Below the pieces are notes generated by a model. It saw only the letters and a list, made by a program, of their open reading frames with translations, ran no database searches and had not been told where the DNA came from. The translations under genes and the position numbers were made by a program. Positions 6,031-8,260 of a stretch of 8,260 bases of DNA are shown here, piece by piece (the stretch's first letter is position 1; each line of letters opens with the position of its first letter). Source of the stretch: Paracoccaceae bacterium (GTDB lineage: Bacteria; Pseudomonadota; Alphaproteobacteria; Rhodobacterales; Rhodobacteraceae); assembly GCA_030625695.1 (NCBI GenBank), contig DAOUQK010000153.1:1-8260 (forward strand), in the 5' to 3' direction.

Positions 6031-7413
6031 ATGAAAGCACCCCTGACCAACATTCCCTTTGACGCGCTGGAAATCGGCATGGAGGCGCAGCAAACCCGCA
6101 CCCTTCAGGCCGATGATCTTTATGTGTTCGCCAATGCGTCCGGCAACCTGAACCCGATGCATCTGCCGGACGAGGACGGCGATGGAGATGGCCACCCCGA
6201 GGCGATGGCGCCCGGCATGTGGGTGGCTTCGCTTATCTCGGCTGTTCTGGGCAGTGACATGCCGGGGCCAGGCACGGTGTATCATTCGCAAACCCTGCGG
6301 TTTGTCGGGCGCGCCCATGCGGGCGATACCCTGACGGTAAAGCTACGCCTGACCGGCAAAGGCGATAACCGGTTGGTGCGGTTCGATACCTGGGTCGAGG
6401 CCAGTGACGGCAGCCGTATTCTGGAAGGCGAGGCCGAAGTGATCGCGCCGACAAAGACGATGAGTTTCGACCTGGACGCGCTGCCGGGATTACTGGTGAA
6501 ACAGCATGTACATTTTGACCGGATGCTGGAACAGGCCGAGCCATTGGCCCCGTTGCCCACGGCCGTTGTGGCACCAGAAATGCCAGACGCCTTAGCGGGC
6601 GCAATTCTGGCGGCGGAACATACTCTGATCAATCCGATCCTGATCGGTGATGTGGCGAAAATCGAAGAGGCCGCCGAGGCACGCGGGCTGGACCTGACCG
6701 GATATCGCATCATTGACGAACCTGACCATCAACAGGCGGCTGAAAAAGGCGTGGCCATGGTTAACGATGGGCAAGCGGCAGCACTGATGAAAGGGCATCT
6801 GCACACCGATGTGTTGCTAAAGGCGGTAATCAGCCGTCAGAACGGCCTGCGCACCAAACGCCGCCTTAGCCATGTGTTTGTAATGGACGTGCCGGGGTTG
6901 GACCACCTGTTGCTGGTGACGGACGCCGCCATCAACATAGCACCCGACCTGACGGCCAAGGCCGACATCCTGCAAAACGCGATCTATCTGGCGCATGCGT
7001 TGGGCATTGCCCAGCCCCGCGCGGCGGTATTGTCGGCGGTGGAAAAGGTCAACCCGGCGATCCCATCGACCTTGGACGCGGCCGCCCTGTCAAAAATGGC
7101 CGACCGGGGTCAGATCAAAGGCGGGCTGGTGGACGGGCCGTTGGCAATGGACAATGCCATCGACCTTGCCGCCGCCGCAACCAAAGGCATCCAAAGCCTT
7201 GTGGCCGGACGCGCCGACATTCTGGTGGCCCCGAATATGGAAGCCGGCAATATGCTGGCCAAGGAACTGACATTCCTGGCCCACGCCCAAACCGGCGGCA
7301 TCGTCATGGGCGCGAAATGTCCGATTATTCTGACCAGCCGGGCCGACGATGACATGGCGCGGCTGGCCTCCTGCGCGGTGGCGGCCCTTGCCGCGACAAG
7401 GCCGCGCACATGA
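6031..7413 (+). CDS. MaoC-like (enoyl-CoA hydratase type) domain fused to phosphate acetyl/butyryltransferase
   Basis: This 460-residue fusion is of the type annotated as bifunctional enoyl-CoA hydratase/phosphate acetyltransferase. Residues about 5-140 form a MaoC hot-dog domain: the signature region is FANASGNLNPMH (33-44), then PGMWVASLISAVLG (61-74) and PGPGTVYHSQTLRF (78-91). The hydratase signature normally reads SGD-x-NPxH; His44 and Ser67 remain, but the catalytic Asp is Asn39. An acidic stretch DEDGDGDG (47-54) follows. Residues about 165-455 form a PTA_PTB domain: LMKGHLHTD (252-260), KGGLVDGPLAMDNAID (363-378), ADILVAPNMEAGNMLAKEL (395-413) and TSRADD (435-440), whose Ser-Arg matches the pair known to matter in Pta. 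This half should interconvert acyl-CoA plus phosphate with acyl-phosphate plus CoA; acetyl versus longer acyl cannot be decided. The ribosome site is weak (AAAAGG 12 bases before the ATG), but this start keeps the full hot-dog N-terminus. The stop overlaps the kinase start by 4 bases. Confidence 0.92.
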   Translation: MKAPLTNIPFDALEIGMEAQQTRTLQADDLYVFANASGNLNPMHLPDEDGDGDGHPEAMAPGMWVASLISAVLGSDMPGPGTVYHSQTLRFVGRAHAGDTLTVKLRLTGKGDNRLVRFDTWVEASDGSRILEGEAEVIAPTKTMSFDLDALPGLLVKQHVHFDRMLEQAEPLAPLPTAVVAPEMPDALAGAILAAEHTLINPILIGDVAKIEEAAEARGLDLTGYRIIDEPDHQQAAEKGVAMVNDGQAAALMKGHLHTDVLLKAVISRQNGLRTKRRLSHVFVMDVPGLDHLLLVTDAAINIAPDLTAKADILQNAIYLAHALGIAQPRAAVLSAVEKVNPAIPSTLDAAALSKMADRGQIKGGLVDGPLAMDNAIDLAAAATKGIQSLVAGRADILVAPNMEAGNMLAKELTFLAHAQTGGIVMGAKCPIILTSRADDDMARLASCAVAALAATRPRT

Positions 7414-8260
7414 ACGTCATCCTGACCCTGAACGCCGGATCGTCTTCGATCAAGTTTGCGGCCTATCTCAACGCGGCCGAGCCAGAGTTGCTGCAGGCCG
7501 GGCAGGTCGAAAACCTTGGACCGGTGGCTCGTCTGGTGCTCAAGGGCGCGGCGGGCGTCGATATCGGTCCCGCCGATCACACCGCTGCAATCCCGGCAAT
7601 TCTGCGTGCGCTTGGTCCGATGTTGCATGGCCGCAAGGTGGCCGGCGTCGGCCACCGGATCGTGCATGGCGGCAAGGCATTTGGTGCGCCGGTGCGGATC
7701 AACGCCGAAGTGCTGACCCAATTAGAGGCGTTTATCCCCCTCGCCCCGCTGCACCAGCCGCACAACCTGACTGCCATGCGGGCAGCATCAGAGGCCTTCC
7801 CAGAGGCCATACAGATTGGGTGTTTTGACACCTCGTTCCACAAAGGCCACCCGTTTGTGAACGACACATTTGCCTTGCCGCGCCGGTTTTACGATCAGGG
7901 CGTGCGGCGCTATGGGTTTCACGGGCTGTCTTACGATTATATCACCTCGTGCCTGCGCCGGGATTGGCCTGATCTGGCGCGTGGTCGGGTGGTGATCGCC
8001 CACCTTGGCAACGGTGCTTCGATGTGTGCGGTTCTGGATGGCCGGTCTATCGGCTCGACCATGGGGTTTTCGGCGCTGGACGGGCTGGTGATGGGCACAC
8101 GCTGTGGCCAGCTTGACCCCGGTGTGTTGCTGTATCTGATGAATCAAGGGCTGGGCGTGAATGAGATTACCCGCATTCTCTACCACGAAAGCGGGCTGAA
8201 AGGTCTGTCTGAACTTAGCCACGACATGCGGGTTCTTCTGGCCTCTGACGACACCAAAGC
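7410..8260 (+). CDS. ackA: Acetate/propionate kinase, N-terminal part (gene runs off the right edge)
   Basis: About 283 of an expected near-400 residues are visible. Acetate kinases (ASKHA fold, cytoplasmic) transfer phosphate between acyl-phosphate and ADP, giving carboxylate and ATP, and so complete the Pta reaction encoded just upstream. Motifs in order: LNAGSSSIKF (7-16) with the nucleotide/phosphate-site Asn8, Ser11 and Ser13; GHRIVHGG (81-88) with Arg83; APLHQPHN (112-119); CFDTSFH (138-144) with catalytic Asp140; RYGFHGLS (167-174) with His171; HLGNGAS (198-204); and MGTRCGQLDPG (228-238) with catalytic Arg231. All active-site residues expected in this portion are present; the C-terminal Glu lies beyond the window. 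The ATG at 7410 overlaps the upstream stop as ATGA and has AAGG (7398-7401) 8 bases upstream, indicating translational coupling. Acetate versus propionate or butyrate preference is unresolved. Confidence 0.94.
   Translation, partial: MNVILTLNAGSSSIKFAAYLNAAEPELLQAGQVENLGPVARLVLKGAAGVDIGPADHTAAIPAILRALGPMLHGRKVAGVGHRIVHGGKAFGAPVRINAEVLTQLEAFIPLAPLHQPHNLTAMRAASEAFPEAIQIGCFDTSFHKGHPFVNDTFALPRRFYDQGVRRYGFHGLSYDYITSCLRRDWPDLARGRVVIAHLGNGASMCAVLDGRSIGSTMGFSALDGLVMGTRCGQLDPGVLLYLMNQGLGVNEITRILYHESGLKGLSELSHDMRVLLASDDTK

Noticed and set aside
8092..8124. Acetate kinase motif MGTRCGQLDPG instead of the more familiar MGTRSGDLDP
   Set aside because: The catalytic Arg231 is kept, and Cys/Gln at these places fits a known subgroup of acetate/propionate-family kinases as I recall it, so it is not a sign of damage.

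Overview
The window looks like chromosomal DNA from a GC-rich alphaproteobacterium, most likely in the Rhodobacterales (Roseobacter group). That placement is an inference from protein style (Yej/Opp-like importer proteins, a MaoC-Pta fusion followed by an acetate kinase) and from GC-rich third codon positions. It does not rest on a phylogenetic marker. I see no rRNA, complete tRNA, CRISPR array, insertion sequence or phage gene.

Left part, minus strand (5194 down to 1): an apparent operon for one peptide/nickel-class (Opp/Dpp/Yej-like) ABC importer. It reads, in transcription order, a two-domain ATPase (5194-3422), a large periplasmic substrate-binding protein (3429-1483), an OppB-type permease (1483-455) and an OppC-type permease (458-1, running off the window). 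All three junctions overlap, by 8, 1 and 4 bases, and each gene has its own Shine-Dalgarno sequence, so the genes are probably translated as a coupled unit. The set supplies every part needed for import of an oligopeptide-like solute; the substrate cannot be read from sequence.

Middle, 5195-5446: a 252-base, relatively AT-rich, divergent intergenic region. It must hold the promoter of the importer operon (leftward) and probably that of the methyltransferase (rightward). It contains a perfect palindrome CACAATTGTG, a near-perfect palindrome CACATATATTTGTG and an imperfect spaced inverted repeat. These are candidate regulator sites only.

Right part, plus strand (5447 to 8260): a small class I SAM-dependent methyltransferase of unknown substrate, a 98-base gap, then a two-gene unit. 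The unit comprises a MaoC hot-dog domain fused to a phosphate acetyl/butyryltransferase domain (6031-7413) and an acetate/propionate kinase (7410 to beyond the window), joined by an ATGA overlap. Pta and AckA together interconvert acyl-CoA and acyl-phosphate, and acyl-phosphate plus ADP and carboxylate plus ATP. The most notable detail is in the MaoC half: the usual catalytic Asp of the SGD-x-NPxH signature is Asn (SGNLNPMH), and an acidic Asp/Gly-rich stretch follows at once. The hydratase activity implied by the usual name of this fusion is therefore doubtful.
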